From Williamsia sp. 1138 (GTDB lineage Bacteria > Actinomycetota > Actinomycetes > Mycobacteriales > Mycobacteriaceae), in contig NZ_MJEJ02000030.1 of assembly GCF_002095435.2 (NCBI RefSeq), forward strand, positions 1-64,000: a stretch of 64,000 bases of DNA. Reading direction: 5' to 3'. The notes under the pieces were generated by a model. It was not told where the DNA came from. It searched no databases and saw only the letters and a program-made list of their open reading frames with translations. Within the stretch, counting starts at the first letter, position 1, and every line of letters begins with the position of its first letter. Made by a program: the position numbers and the translations under genes. Shown here piece by piece: positions 8,646 through 17,293 of this stretch.

Positions 8646-8676
8646 TCGAGAGCACCCAGGCTCAGCGGTGGCCGGC

Positions 8677-9564
8677 TCAGCTGAAGACGACGGTCTTGCG
8701 GCCGTGCACCAACACCCGGTCTTCGAGGTGCCAACGCAGGCCCCGGGCCAGCACGAGCTTCTCGATGTCCCGGCCCTGACGCACCATGTCTGCAACCGTG
8801 TCCGAGTGATCGACGCGGATGACGTCCTGCTCGATGATCGGTCCAGCGTCGAGCTCACCGGTGACGTAGTGGCAGGTGGCTCCGATGAGCTTCACGCCCC
8901 GCTGAAACGCCTGGTGGTAGGGCCTCGCCCCGATGAATGACGGCAAGAAGCTGTGGTGGATGTTGATGGCCTTGCCTGCCCAGTGCTCACACAGGTCCTC
9001 GGGAACGATCTGCATGAACCGGGCCAGCACCACCGCGTCCGGGTTGTGGCTGTCCACCAGTTCGCGCAGTTCCTCGAATGCACCGGCCTTGTCGGTGCCG
9101 AACGGGATGTGATGGAACGGGACGCCCATCCGCGTGCTGAAGTCTTCGAGGTCGCGGTGATTGCCGATCACGGCGTTGATCTCTGCGGGTAGCTCCCCGC
9201 GGTACGAGCGGCCCAGCAGGTCACCGAGACAGTGCCCTTCCTTGCTCACGAGCAGGACGGTCTTCTTCGGAACCGCCGAATCACTCACGCGCCACTCGGT
9301 TTCCGGCCCCAATCCGGCCACCACCTCTGCGGCGAAGCGCTCCCGCAATTGCTCGACCGTGACGGACACCGAGTCCGCACGCACCGCCTGGCGCGTGAAG
9401 AACCAGCCGGTGTCGGGGTCCGAGTGGTAAGCGGCCTCTACGATCCAGCCCCCGATGTCGGCGAGAAAGCTCGAAATCCTTGCGACGATGCCTGTCGTGT
9501 CAGGGCAGCCGAGGGTCAGCACGTACCGGTGGTCGGCACCATTTGCCGGCGAGAGTGTGGTCAC
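8677..9564 (-). CDS. purU: formyltetrahydrofolate deformylase PurU
   Basis: Hydrolyses 10-formyl-THF to formate and THF, balancing one-carbon pools. The N-terminal ACT domain ([21 protein letters not shown]) is followed by a formyltransferase-like catalytic domain with [22 protein letters not shown] and the active-site region [19 protein letters not shown], with the Asp in the following [14 protein letters not shown] at 9564 gives about 295 residues, the usual family length, and leaves 27 bases to the divergent deoC start. The longer frame would run into deoC. Confidence 0.95.
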   Translation of the reverse strand: MTTLSPANGADHRYVLTLGCPDTTGIVARISSFLADIGGWIVEAAYHSDPDTGWFFTRQAVRADSVSVTVEQLRERFAAEVVAGLGPETEWRVSDSAVPKKTVLLVSKEGHCLGDLLGRSYRGELPAEINAVIGNHRDLEDFSTRMGVPFHHIPFGTDKAGAFEELRELVDSHNPDAVVLARFMQIVPEDLCEHWAGKAINIHHSFLPSFIGARPYHQAFQRGVKLIGATCHYVTGELDAGPIIEQDVIRVDHSDTVADMVRQGRDIEKLVLARGLRWHLEDRVLVHGRKTVVFS

Positions 9565-9591
9565 AACCAGACAGTGTGCCAAGCTCGGATC

Positions 9592-10293
9592 ATGTCCGAC
9601 ACCGCGCCCGGCCGCAGCGGCCCGCACCTGACCCGTTCAGTGGTCGCCGCCCTGGTCGATCACACGCTGCTCAAACCCGAGGCGACCCGCGCCGACGCCG
9701 AGGCGACCGCCGCAGAAGCCGCCGACCTCGGCGTACTCGCGGTCTGCCTGTCGCCGTCGATGCTGCCGATCGACACCGGCGCTCAGCTCACTTGCGTGGT
9801 GGCCGGCTTCCCGTCAGGGAAGCACCACTCCTTGATCAAAGCGTCGGAGGCCAAACTCGCGGTCGATTCCGGGGCGCAGGAGATCGACATGGTCATCGAT
9901 GTCGGCGCCGCGGTGGCCGGCAAGTTCGACGAGGTCTTCGCTGACGTCCTCACCGTTCGCCAGGCGATCGGCAGCGACGTCACCCTCAAGGTCATCATCG
10001 AATCGGCGGCCCTGCTGGCGCTCGCGGGGCCGCAGACCGTCACCGATGTCTGCAAGGTCGCGGTCAGGGCAGGCGCCTCGTTTGTCAAGACCTCCACAGG
10101 CTTTCATCCAGCAGGTGGTGCCAGTGTCGAGGCCGTCACACTGATGGCCGCGGCGGTGCCCGCCACGGTCGGGGTGAAGGCCAGCGGCGGGATCCGTACC
10201 GCGGAATTCGCGGCGGAGCTGATCGCAGCAGGCGCGACGCGACTCGGGCTCTCCGGGTCGCGCGCTGTACTGGAGGGCTTTCCGCAGGCCTGA
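9592..10293 (+). CDS. deoC: deoxyribose-phosphate aldolase DeoC
   Basis: Class I aldolase that splits 2-deoxyribose-5-phosphate into glyceraldehyde-3-phosphate and acetaldehyde in deoxynucleoside catabolism. Visible motifs are the [10 protein letters not shown] opening, [19 protein letters not shown], the Schiff-base Lys in FVKTSTGF and the second Lys in [11 protein letters not shown]. The length of 233 residues is normal. ATG at 9592 is chosen because the longer open frame is antisense to purU. It ends 8 bases before the convergent alpha/beta hydrolase gene. Confidence 0.96.
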   Translation: MSDTAPGRSGPHLTRSVVAALVDHTLLKPEATRADAEATAAEAADLGVLAVCLSPSMLPIDTGAQLTCVVAGFPSGKHHSLIKASEAKLAVDSGAQEIDMVIDVGAAVAGKFDEVFADVLTVRQAIGSDVTLKVIIESAALLALAGPQTVTDVCKVAVRAGASFVKTSTGFHPAGGASVEAVTLMAAAVPATVGVKASGGIRTAEFAAELIAAGATRLGLSGSRAVLEGFPQA

Positions 10294-10300
10294 ACGCCGT

Positions 10301-11227
10301 TCAATGAGGGAGGCGCGCAGTTCGCAACGACCTGACGATGTTGTTGAAGCGATAGGGTTGCTCCCAGTTGAGTAGATGAGTTGCGCCACGCCAGATTTCG
10401 TACCGTTCGAGTGATCCTGCAGCACGCAGCCCAGCGGCGACGGGTTCGGCGAGCCGCGGCGGGGTGAGACGGTCTCGGTCTCCCACCACGACCGCAACGG
10501 GAACCGGCATGTTCCGCAGACCCGCGCCCACGTCGAGGTCCTCGAGCGCTCGTCCGAGCTTTTCTCTTGTCCGCCAACCGGTCTCCCGCAGGATGGAATC
10601 GAGCATCTTGAGCTGTTGGCGGCTGATACCCGGAAAGATGGTGCGTGCCAACGGCAGACCGGTCCGCATCATGAGGTCGCCACCGGGTCGGTGAATGGCG
10701 TTGAAGCCCAACCATGCCGTCTCGTACTCGACTCTGCGCACAATCGTGGCGGGTTGGGCCAGTCGGATCGGGGCCTTCGACACCGGCGCGGTGGCCGCGG
10801 TACCGGCGAGCATGATCGCCGCGGCGTACCGCGCTGCGCTGTCCGGATACTGGGTGGCCCAGCTCATCACTGTCATGCCGCCCATGCTGTGGCCGACGAT
10901 CACTGCCCTTTCGCCCTCGGCAAGGGTCGCGGCAAGGACGGCTTCGAGATCCTGACCGAGATGTTCGTTGGTCGTCGGGCCGGTGCCCAGGGTCGAGCGC
11001 CCGTGTCCCCGCTGGTCGTAGACGATGACGCGATGATCGCCGGCCAGGCCGTTGATCTGGGGGAACCAGTACTTGGCGTTGACGGCGAACCCGTGGACGA
11101 GCACCACCGCGTCGGCGCCCGCCGGTCCATAACTGCAGACCGCGATGGAGGCACCGTCGGAGCGGTCGACGTACAGTCGGTCAACTGGTGCATCCGGGTC
11201 CCGCAGCAGCGCCCGACCGCCTGTCAT
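10301..11227 (-). CDS. alpha/beta hydrolase (second of a coupled pair)
   Basis: A 308-residue alpha/beta hydrolase. The oxyanion/DQRGHGRS region is followed by the nucleophile elbow VGHSMGGM (Ser), the Asp in VVGDRDRLTPP and the His in GATHLLNW, so the triad is complete. The substrate is unknown. Its ATG overlaps the stop of the upstream paralogue (TGATG), indicating translational coupling. The start at 11227 is fixed by that overlap; the longer frame lies inside the neighbour. Confidence 0.87.
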   Translation of the reverse strand: MTGGRALLRDPDAPVDRLYVDRSDGASIAVCSYGPAGADAVVLVHGFAVNAKYWFPQINGLAGDHRVIVYDQRGHGRSTLGTGPTTNEHLGQDLEAVLAATLAEGERAVIVGHSMGGMTVMSWATQYPDSAARYAAAIMLAGTAATAPVSKAPIRLAQPATIVRRVEYETAWLGFNAIHRPGGDLMMRTGLPLARTIFPGISRQQLKMLDSILRETGWRTREKLGRALEDLDVGAGLRNMPVPVAVVVGDRDRLTPPRLAEPVAAGLRAAGSLERYEIWRGATHLLNWEQPYRFNNIVRSLRTARLPH

Positions 11228-12276
11228 CAGCCGGCGGTTCGGTCCAGCAAGTCGGTGAGCAGAGTGTTGTAACCCTCCGCGTTCTCGATGCTGCTCATAT
11301 GGCCGATACCGGGCCACACCACGAGATCCTCGAGGTGCCCGCGCCCGCGGAGTACCGCTGCCATCGCGTCGGCGTGGACCTTCGGGGTGAGTTTGTCGTC
11401 GGCACCGACCACCACCACGGTCGGGACCACCAGTGCGTCGAGGCCCTCGGTGACCTCGAGGTCGACCATCGCGTTACCCCACTTGCCCCGGGAGCGCCCC
11501 GGGCACGCGGCCACCATCTCGTCGACGAAGTCGACGTGCGAGCGACGTGAGGTGGTGTTGAGGGCGATGTACTGGGTCACCTTGCTCGACATCTTGGTTC
11601 GCGGCAGATGTACCGTCGCCCCAGCGACGAGTCGCCCCGTGAAGTACTCCATCGGAGAGAGCACCGTGGGTAGATCGAGAGGAATCAGACCGAGGTTCGG
11701 CAACAGGTGGTCAGAACAGGTGGACGTCAGCACCACCGCGCGGGCGACCTCGGGCACCGCCTGCGGGAATTGCTTGGCCCAGGACAAGATCGTCATCCCA
11801 CCCATGCTGTGCCCGGCGACGAGTGCTCGACGCCCCTTCGGTACCACTGCGGTCAACACCGCTTGGAGGTCTTGACCGAGGAGTTCGACACTCAACTTGG
11901 TCTTTCCACGTGGGGAGTCGCCGTGGCCGCGCTGGTCGTAGGCGATCACGCGATACCGATGGCCGAACGCGTTGATCTGCGGATACCAGTAGTGCGTGCT
12001 GCAGGTCCACCCGTGCACCAGCACCATCAGCTCGCCGTCCGGCGGCCCATAGGCCACCACGTTCAGGGCGGTGCCGTCAGCGGCTCGTACATCGAGGTGT
12101 TCCGGCGCCTGTCGGGGCGTCTCCAGCAGCGGATCAGGCTGATCGGCAACAGGATCTGGGGCCAGCAGAGCCGCCCGCAGAATCGAGCCCAGGAACGTTC
12201 CGGTGATGGCCGCACCCGCGGCGACCACGCCTGCACCTACCGCTGCCCCACCGACCGCGACCTTCTTCTTGTTCAT
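11227..12276 (-). CDS. alpha/beta hydrolase with N-terminal membrane anchor
   Basis: A 349-residue alpha/beta hydrolase, paralogous to the next gene. The N terminus MNKKK plus a Gly/Ala-rich hydrophobic segment (about residues 6–35) looks like an uncleaved anchor or a weak signal. Triad: Ser in AGHSMGGM, Asp in VVGADDKLTPK, His in GIGHMSSIE. The ATG at 12276 has a GGGGAAG ribosome site about 9 bases upstream; the GTG three codons earlier sits too close to it. A membrane-associated esterase or lipase is likely; the substrate is not identifiable. Confidence 0.87.
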   Translation of the reverse strand: MNKKKVAVGGAAVGAGVVAAGAAITGTFLGSILRAALLAPDPVADQPDPLLETPRQAPEHLDVRAADGTALNVVAYGPPDGELMVLVHGWTCSTHYWYPQINAFGHRYRVIAYDQRGHGDSPRGKTKLSVELLGQDLQAVLTAVVPKGRRALVAGHSMGGMTILSWAKQFPQAVPEVARAVVLTSTCSDHLLPNLGLIPLDLPTVLSPMEYFTGRLVAGATVHLPRTKMSSKVTQYIALNTTSRRSHVDFVDEMVAACPGRSRGKWGNAMVDLEVTEGLDALVVPTVVVVGADDKLTPKVHADAMAAVLRGRGHLEDLVVWPGIGHMSSIENAEGYNTLLTDLLDRTAG

Positions 12277-12299
12277 CGATAACACTTCCCCACCTGGAT

Positions 12300-13064
12300 C
12301 TACGGACCGGAACCCGTTGCCTTGCTCGATTTTTCGTCTTCAGCAGCCATCATCAGCTCCGCGCCGCGATCCAGCGCACGCGAGATCTCCGTATCCATCG
12401 CCTTGCTGAAGGCGACCTCGACGATGTCATGAGCCATCGGCCGCACGGTCTGCACGAGCTCGGCGAGCCGGATCACCTCGCTCTCCTCCATCTCGAACGG
12501 AGCACCCTCGACGAGGTACTTGTCGGTGACGATAGAGACGAAGCTGGCCGCGATGTCCTGGAGGTCGTCCTGGACCCGTTCCCAGCGGTTGAGCAGAACG
12601 TCGAGGTCGATACCGGCCTTCACCAGGACCTCGGCCCCGGCGAGCACCTCCGGGTTCGTGACGGCGTAACCCGCGCCCTCTTTGACCAGCAGTCCCAGCC
12701 GTTGCCCGAGGGCGATGTTGTTGTCAGTGGCACCGAGACCCTTGCGCAGCTCCGAGATGGTGATGGTTGCCATCCGCCTGAGGTTCTTCCACCGGCTGCC
12801 GCGTTTCGGCTCGGCCTCCAGCACGTGTTCGACCTTGAGGCCGTACCGCGCTGCCATCAGCAATTCGCTGATCGTCGCGAAGGTGTAACCCCGCTCGAGC
12901 ATCTGCGAGATCATCTTGAGTCGGCTCAGGTGTTCCGCGGAGTACCAGCCGGTACGGCCTTTGATCTTGGGTGGCGGAAGCAGACCGCGGTCCTGGTAGA
13001 CCCTGATGTTGCGGACGCTGACGCCGGAAACATCCGCGAGTTCGTTGATCCGGTATTCAGCCAT
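12300..13064 (-). CDS. MerR-family transcriptional regulator
   Basis: A 254-residue regulator. The N-terminal winged helix (YRINELADVSGVSVRNIRVYQDRGLLPPP) is the MerR DNA-binding domain, followed by GWYSAEHLSRLKMI. The C-terminal two thirds is helical with no Cys cluster, so it is not a metal-sensing type; it may sense an organic ligand. It lies 23 bases upstream of the coupled alpha/beta hydrolase genes in the same direction and probably regulates them and itself. Confidence 0.88.
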   Translation of the reverse strand: MAEYRINELADVSGVSVRNIRVYQDRGLLPPPKIKGRTGWYSAEHLSRLKMISQMLERGYTFATISELLMAARYGLKVEHVLEAEPKRGSRWKNLRRMATITISELRKGLGATDNNIALGQRLGLLVKEGAGYAVTNPEVLAGAEVLVKAGIDLDVLLNRWERVQDDLQDIAASFVSIVTDKYLVEGAPFEMEESEVIRLAELVQTVRPMAHDIVEVAFSKAMDTEISRALDRGAELMMAAEDEKSSKATGSGP

Positions 13065-13158
13065 GCGCTCATTCTAGGTCTGCTCGCCGAGCGTTTGATC
13101 GGCGGAAGGGAGTGGAGCCTGCGTGAATGCGCTATTCACCGCCCCTGGAGGGTGGACT

Positions 13159-13470
13159 TCAGCGCTTCCGAAACCAGGTCTTGTTCTGGATCGAGTCCAC
13201 CCGCGGCCGTACGTCGACGATGTAGACGATCGTGGCCACGACACCGACGATGCCCAGGATGCCGATGGCGCCGAACAACCAGATGAACAGGGTCGCAGCC
13301 GCGAGGATGGACACCCAGATCACCTTCGATTGGCGATCGACCGCCGGGAAGGCGTCCGGCCGTTGCAGTGCGGCATGCACCAACGACACCGCCGCCGCGA
13401 CCCCGGCGACAACTGTCAGCAGCAGCAGAACAAGACTCTGGGCGTACCCCAAGAATGAGAGAACATTCAC
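13159..13470 (-). CDS. DUF2516 membrane protein
   Basis: A 103-residue protein with three hydrophobic helices (about residues 8–30, 48–65 and 68–88) and a basic C terminus ending FRKR. It matches the actinobacterial DUF2516 family, found next to hbhA in mycobacteria (Rv0476 by recalled synteny). Function is unknown. The start is a GTG at 13470. It lies downstream of the hbhA-like gene in the same direction. Confidence 0.85.
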   Translation of the reverse strand: MNVLSFLGYAQSLVLLLLTVVAGVAAAVSLVHAALQRPDAFPAVDRQSKVIWVSILAAATLFIWLFGAIGILGIVGVVATIVYIVDVRPRVDSIQNKTWFRKR

Positions 13471-13555
13471 GGGTGCAGCCTACTGTCCGGTTCGCGTGTG
13501 GCGACAGGCGCGTGTTGGGTTCGCAGCGGCGGAGCCAGTAGCTCGAGTTGACCGA

Positions 13556-14290
13556 TCAGCTGGTGGCCTTCTTGGCCGGAGCCTTCTTGGCGGGAGCCTT
13601 CTTGGCCGGAGCCTTGGCGGCGGCGGTCGTCGGGGTGGCCTTCGCCGGTGCCTTCTTGGCCGGAGCCGTGGCCTCGGCGATCTTCTTGGCAGGCGAATCC
13701 TTCGACGAACGCGCCTTGCTCTCGACCTTGCCTGCAGCACCGTTGATCGAGTCGGTGGCCTCTTCGGTCGCGTCTTCGATCTTGTCCTGGGCGATGCCCG
13801 CGAGCTTGGCAGCGCGCTGGCCGACCGCCCGGGTCTGCGACGAGATGCTGCCGAGGGTGTCCTCGGTCAGATCGACGGCGTCGTTGTAGGCCTTCTCCGC
13901 GCGGCTGAGCTGTTCGCCCACGGCCGGAGTGGTGCGCAGACGCTCAACGGTCTCTTCGCCGCGCTCGGCGAGCGAGTTGTAGATGTTGGTCGCGACCTCG
14001 ATGTAGGCCTCGGCAACCTTGCGCAGCTCCTCGGAGGTGAACTTCGCACGCAGCTCGTCGATGTTCGACGGAACCTCTTCGGGCAGAGCAGAAATGCGCT
14101 CGCGAGTCTCTTCGATCCGGGTCTGCGCCGTGGTGCGGGTCTCTTCAAAGCGGGCCTGGGCCTGCTCGGTGGCGGTCTCGGTGCGCTCACGCAGCTGAGC
14201 GATCACTTCGTTGACCTGCTTGAAAGCGAGGTCGCCGGCGCCGACGGCGGCGTAGATGGGGTTGGCGAGATTGCGGTCAGACTTGGTCAT
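13556..14290 (-). CDS. hbhA: heparin-binding hemagglutinin-like protein HbhA
   Basis: A 244-residue surface or cytoplasmic-face adhesin-like protein. The N-terminal helix (NPIYAAVGAGDLAFKQVNEV) leads into a long coiled coil (about residues 25–150). The C-terminal 45 residues are Lys/Ala/Pro repeats (KKAPAKKAPAKKA), the heparin-binding and methylated tail in mycobacterial HbhA. No Sec signal is seen, as in HbhA. The ATG at 14290 has GGAGG 9 bases upstream. It overlaps the end of the XRE gene by 14 bases and probably shares its transcript. In mycobacteria HbhA also affects lipid inclusions and polar growth. Confidence 0.9.
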   Translation of the reverse strand: MTKSDRNLANPIYAAVGAGDLAFKQVNEVIAQLRERTETATEQAQARFEETRTTAQTRIEETRERISALPEEVPSNIDELRAKFTSEELRKVAEAYIEVATNIYNSLAERGEETVERLRTTPAVGEQLSRAEKAYNDAVDLTEDTLGSISSQTRAVGQRAAKLAGIAQDKIEDATEEATDSINGAAGKVESKARSSKDSPAKKIAEATAPAKKAPAKATPTTAAAKAPAKKAPAKKAPAKKATS

Positions 14291-14780
14291 TGGTTTCCTC
14301 CAGGAATTCACGTGGGTTCGATTGTGTTGTGTCCATGTGACTTTCGATCACGGCCCGGTTTTCTTTGCAGAAGGACTCGTAGATCTCGAGCAACACTTGT
14401 TTCTGGCGTTCACTGATGACGGTGTCTGCCATCAGCGCGTCGCGCACCGGACTCGCGGGCCTCTCTTCGAGAATCCCGGCCCGTACGTACAGCACCTCGG
14501 CCGACACCCGCAGACCCTTGGCGATCTGGGCCAACACATCGGCTGAAGGCTTGCGCAACCCTCGTTCAATTTGGCTGAGGTACGGATTACTGACGCCTGC
14601 ACGCTCAGCAAGCTGGCGTAGCGACACCTCGGCGCCGATCCGTTGCGATCTGATGAAGCTACCTATGTCCTGGGCAGCAGTGGCGACGTTGGCACTGATG
14701 TCCTGGGCGATGTCCTGAGCCGCGTTCGCGACCACAGCCGTCACCGGCTCGTCATCGGGATCAGCTGGCGTTGGAACCAT
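14277..14780 (-). CDS. XRE-family regulator paired with hbhA
   Basis: A 167-residue protein. The first 45 residues contain repeated AAQDI segments (VANAAQDIAQDI, VATAAQDIGSF), perhaps an amphipathic helix for oligomerisation. A helix-turn-helix follows (VSLRQLAERAGVSNPYLSQIERGLRKPS). The C-terminal region is acidic. ATG at 14780 has a GGAG ribosome site at good spacing. It is the upstream gene of the hbhA unit and corresponds by position to Rv0474. A near-perfect 18-bp palindrome lies 44 bases upstream of its start and may be its own operator. Confidence 0.9.
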   Translation of the reverse strand: MVPTPADPDDEPVTAVVANAAQDIAQDISANVATAAQDIGSFIRSQRIGAEVSLRQLAERAGVSNPYLSQIERGLRKPSADVLAQIAKGLRVSAEVLYVRAGILEERPASPVRDALMADTVISERQKQVLLEIYESFCKENRAVIESHMDTTQSNPREFLEETNDQV

Positions 14781-14823
14781 CTCGGTAACTCCTTCAAGCC
14801 TCGAATGCCATAGTGCCGACCCG

Positions 14824-14841
14824 TGCTAGCAATTGCAAGCA
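14824..14841. promoter_or_regulatory. near-palindrome upstream of the XRE–hbhA unit
   Basis: TGCTAGCAATTGCAAGCA is palindromic apart from one mismatched pair. It lies 44 bases upstream of the XRE start codon, where an autoregulatory operator would be expected. Binding by the neighbouring XRE protein is inference. Confidence 0.55.
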
Positions 14842-14860
14842 CTTGAGCTAATTCGTGATC

Positions 14861-14886
14861 AAGGACACAAACATCGGGGTGTCCTT
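14861..14886 (-). terminator. hairpin after the DUF445 gene
   Basis: An 8-bp stem (14861–14868 with 14879–14886) directly abuts the DUF445 stop codon. The run of T on the plus side is better placed for plus-strand transcripts, so it is a weak or bidirectional terminator candidate. Confidence 0.5.
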
Positions 14887-16275
14887 TTAGTGAAAGAGCA
14901 GCACAGAGGCGGTGTAGATGGCCAACCCGGCCAGCGATCCGACCACCGTGCCGTTGATGCGGATGAACTGCAGATCGCGGCCGACCTGCAACTCGATCTT
15001 GTTGCTGGTGTCCTCCGCGTCCCAACCACGCACGGTCTCGGTGATCACCGAGATGATCTCCTGCGAGTAGTTCTCCGACACGTGCCTGGCCACCCGGACC
15101 ATCCAGATGTTCATCTTGTTCTTCAGCACCTCGTCGTCGCGAATCCGCTCGGCAATCTGGATGATCGAGTCCGTCAGCGTGGCCCGAAGTGTCCCGTTCG
15201 GGTCGGCGAGGAGCTGCTCGATCAATGCCTTGCCCGCATTCCAGGCGGTCGACGCGGCACCGGTGACCTCATCGCGTTCGAGCAATTCGGACTTGATCGC
15301 CTCGAGACGGGCGATGGTGTCCGGGTCGTTCTGCAGGTCATGGGCCAGTTGCACCATCACGCCGGTCATCGCCTGGCGGACCTGGTGATCGGGATCGGTC
15401 TTGACCTTGAACGAGAACTCCACGAGTTCGCGGTAGAGCCGGTCTCCCACCAAACTGTTCACGAACTTCGGCGCCCACGCCGGTCCGTCCTTGTCGATCA
15501 CCCGATCGATCAGGTCCTGGCTACCCAGGGCGAAGTCGTGCGCCCTGTCGCACAGTAGCTGGATGACCGGTTCCAGACGGTTCTCGGAGATGAGCTGTTC
15601 CAGGACCCGACCCGCCGGCGGACCCCACTCGGGTTCGGCAGCCCAGCGCATTGCCGAGGTGATCAGCTTCTCGATGTCTTCGTCGTCGAGCATCTCTGCC
15701 GCGAAAGCGATACCGCGCGCGGCTTCCTCACCCACCCGAGGCGCGTTCTTGGGGTCGGCGAGCCAGCTGGAGACCCGAGTGGGCAAGGCCAGCTGCGCGA
15801 CCTTCTCTTCGATGACGTCCGGCGTCATGAAGTTCTCTTCAATGAAACCGCCGAGCTGATCGCCGATCTGATCCTTCTTCTTACGGATCAGGGCCGTGTG
15901 TGGGATCGGGATGCCCATCGGGTGCTTGAAGAGGGCTGTGACGGCAAACCAGTCCGCGAGCGCGCCGACCATGCCGGCCTCCGACGCCGCGCGCACATAG
16001 CCGACCCAGGCCGCGACGTTCTCGCCGTCGCGGTCTTCGAGCCAGCGGCAGAAGAGGTAGATGACCGCCGCCAACAACAAGAGCCCGGTGGCGACGAGCT
16101 TCATCCGGCGCAGCGCGGCCTTTCGTTCGCTGTCCGCGTCGCTGAGCCCGGCGATGTTGCGCTTGGGTGCGGCCGCCCGTGAATCCGGTGCCGCGTGTCG
16201 GCCGGCGGGCAACTCCCTGGCCGATGGGTCCGCGTCCAGCCCGGCCGTCGGCCGCGGAGCTTGTGTCGGTTGCAT
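14887..16275 (-). CDS. DUF445 membrane protein
   Basis: A 462-residue protein of the DUF445 family. A transmembrane helix (LVATGLLLLAAVIYLFCRW) lies near residue 60, a second hydrophobic segment (GMVGALADWFAVTALF) carries the family's conserved signature, and a C-terminal helix (GSLAGLAIYTASVLLF) ends the chain. The long central part is helical and soluble. Function is not established. The ATG at 16275 is chosen over the one six codons upstream, although both are possible. It diverges from the TetR gene. Confidence 0.85.
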   Translation of the reverse strand: MQPTQAPRPTAGLDADPSARELPAGRHAAPDSRAAAPKRNIAGLSDADSERKAALRRMKLVATGLLLLAAVIYLFCRWLEDRDGENVAAWVGYVRAASEAGMVGALADWFAVTALFKHPMGIPIPHTALIRKKKDQIGDQLGGFIEENFMTPDVIEEKVAQLALPTRVSSWLADPKNAPRVGEEAARGIAFAAEMLDDEDIEKLITSAMRWAAEPEWGPPAGRVLEQLISENRLEPVIQLLCDRAHDFALGSQDLIDRVIDKDGPAWAPKFVNSLVGDRLYRELVEFSFKVKTDPDHQVRQAMTGVMVQLAHDLQNDPDTIARLEAIKSELLERDEVTGAASTAWNAGKALIEQLLADPNGTLRATLTDSIIQIAERIRDDEVLKNKMNIWMVRVARHVSENYSQEIISVITETVRGWDAEDTSNKIELQVGRDLQFIRINGTVVGSLAGLAIYTASVLLFH

Positions 16276-16421
16276 CCATCCAGTGTTACCCAAACCCGGC
16301 CGGGAGAACCGTGGGCTCAGTGGTGACCCGCCTCTCGATGCCCTGTCCGAGTGCGAGGGAACATAAGGTGGAAGTCAGTTCGACCACGACCGGCGCTACG
16401 AGCAGAAATGACTCCCCCACG

Positions 16422-17219
16422 ATGTCCCCTCGCCCCAATCCGGCCGCCGCCGCCCGCGCTGCGGTGGCCGCCGCCGCCACTGCCGCGAGCAAGGGGGTGT
16501 CACTCCCCCAGGCCATCCGTAACCAGGTCGGTGTCGACGACGTCAAGACCGACGGACGTAAGCGGCGGTGGGAAGGCCACAAGGAGGCCCGGCGCACCGA
16601 ACTCGTCGACGGCACGCTCGCAGCTGTGCGGTCACTCGGCGCCGATGCGGGCATGGACGAGATCGCGTCCGAGATCGGCGTGTCGAAGACCGTTCTCTAC
16701 CGCTACTTCAGCGACAAGAGCGACCTCACCACTGCCGCGATGATGCGCTTCCTCGAGACCGTGCTCGTGCCGCGACTGGGGAGCGCGATCAACGAAGACG
16801 TCGGCGAGTTCGAACTAACACGCATGGTGATCTCGGTGTACGTCCAGACTGTGGCCGACGAACCACACATCTACTCCTTTGTCATGGCCGGCGGATCGGG
16901 CACACAGGTCCTCGCGGACTCGCAGAAGCTCGTCGCTCAGATGCTCACGTTCGTGATGATCAACCGGATGGTCGATCAGGGTTCACAGACCGCCGGGGTC
17001 GAGACCTGGGCGTACAGCCTCGTCGGCGCGATCCAGCTCGCAGTGCATTGGTGGATGGTCGAACAGCGCCTCGGCAAGGACGAGTTGATCGACTACCTCA
17101 CGATGATGGTCTGGTCGTCGATCTCGGGCATCGCCGCCGCCGGCGGGTCCGCGGCGTACTTCAACGCGCAAGATCATCCGATGCCGCAACCACCCGAGTC
17201 GACCAGACAGACCGACTGA
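16422..17219 (+). CDS. TetR-family transcriptional regulator
   Basis: A 265-residue regulator. The N-terminal 70 residues are Ala-rich and disordered. The TetR helix-turn-helix is MDEIASEIGVSKTVLYRYFSDKSDL. The C-terminal domain (about 120–260) would bind a ligand, with no recognisable motif. The open frame runs farther upstream, but ATG at 16422 gives the expected start (MSPRPNPAAAARAAV) and leaves 146 bases to the divergent DUF445 gene. By position it matches Rv0472c. Confidence 0.9.
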   Translation: MSPRPNPAAAARAAVAAAATAASKGVSLPQAIRNQVGVDDVKTDGRKRRWEGHKEARRTELVDGTLAAVRSLGADAGMDEIASEIGVSKTVLYRYFSDKSDLTTAAMMRFLETVLVPRLGSAINEDVGEFELTRMVISVYVQTVADEPHIYSFVMAGGSGTQVLADSQKLVAQMLTFVMINRMVDQGSQTAGVETWAYSLVGAIQLAVHWWMVEQRLGKDELIDYLTMMVWSSISGIAAAGGSAAYFNAQDHPMPQPPESTRQTD

Positions 17220-17293
17220 GAGGCCCGAATCCTCATCACGGCAGGATGCCCAGCCGATAGATTGGCGGCCATGGGTAGAAGTGGCGGACAAGA

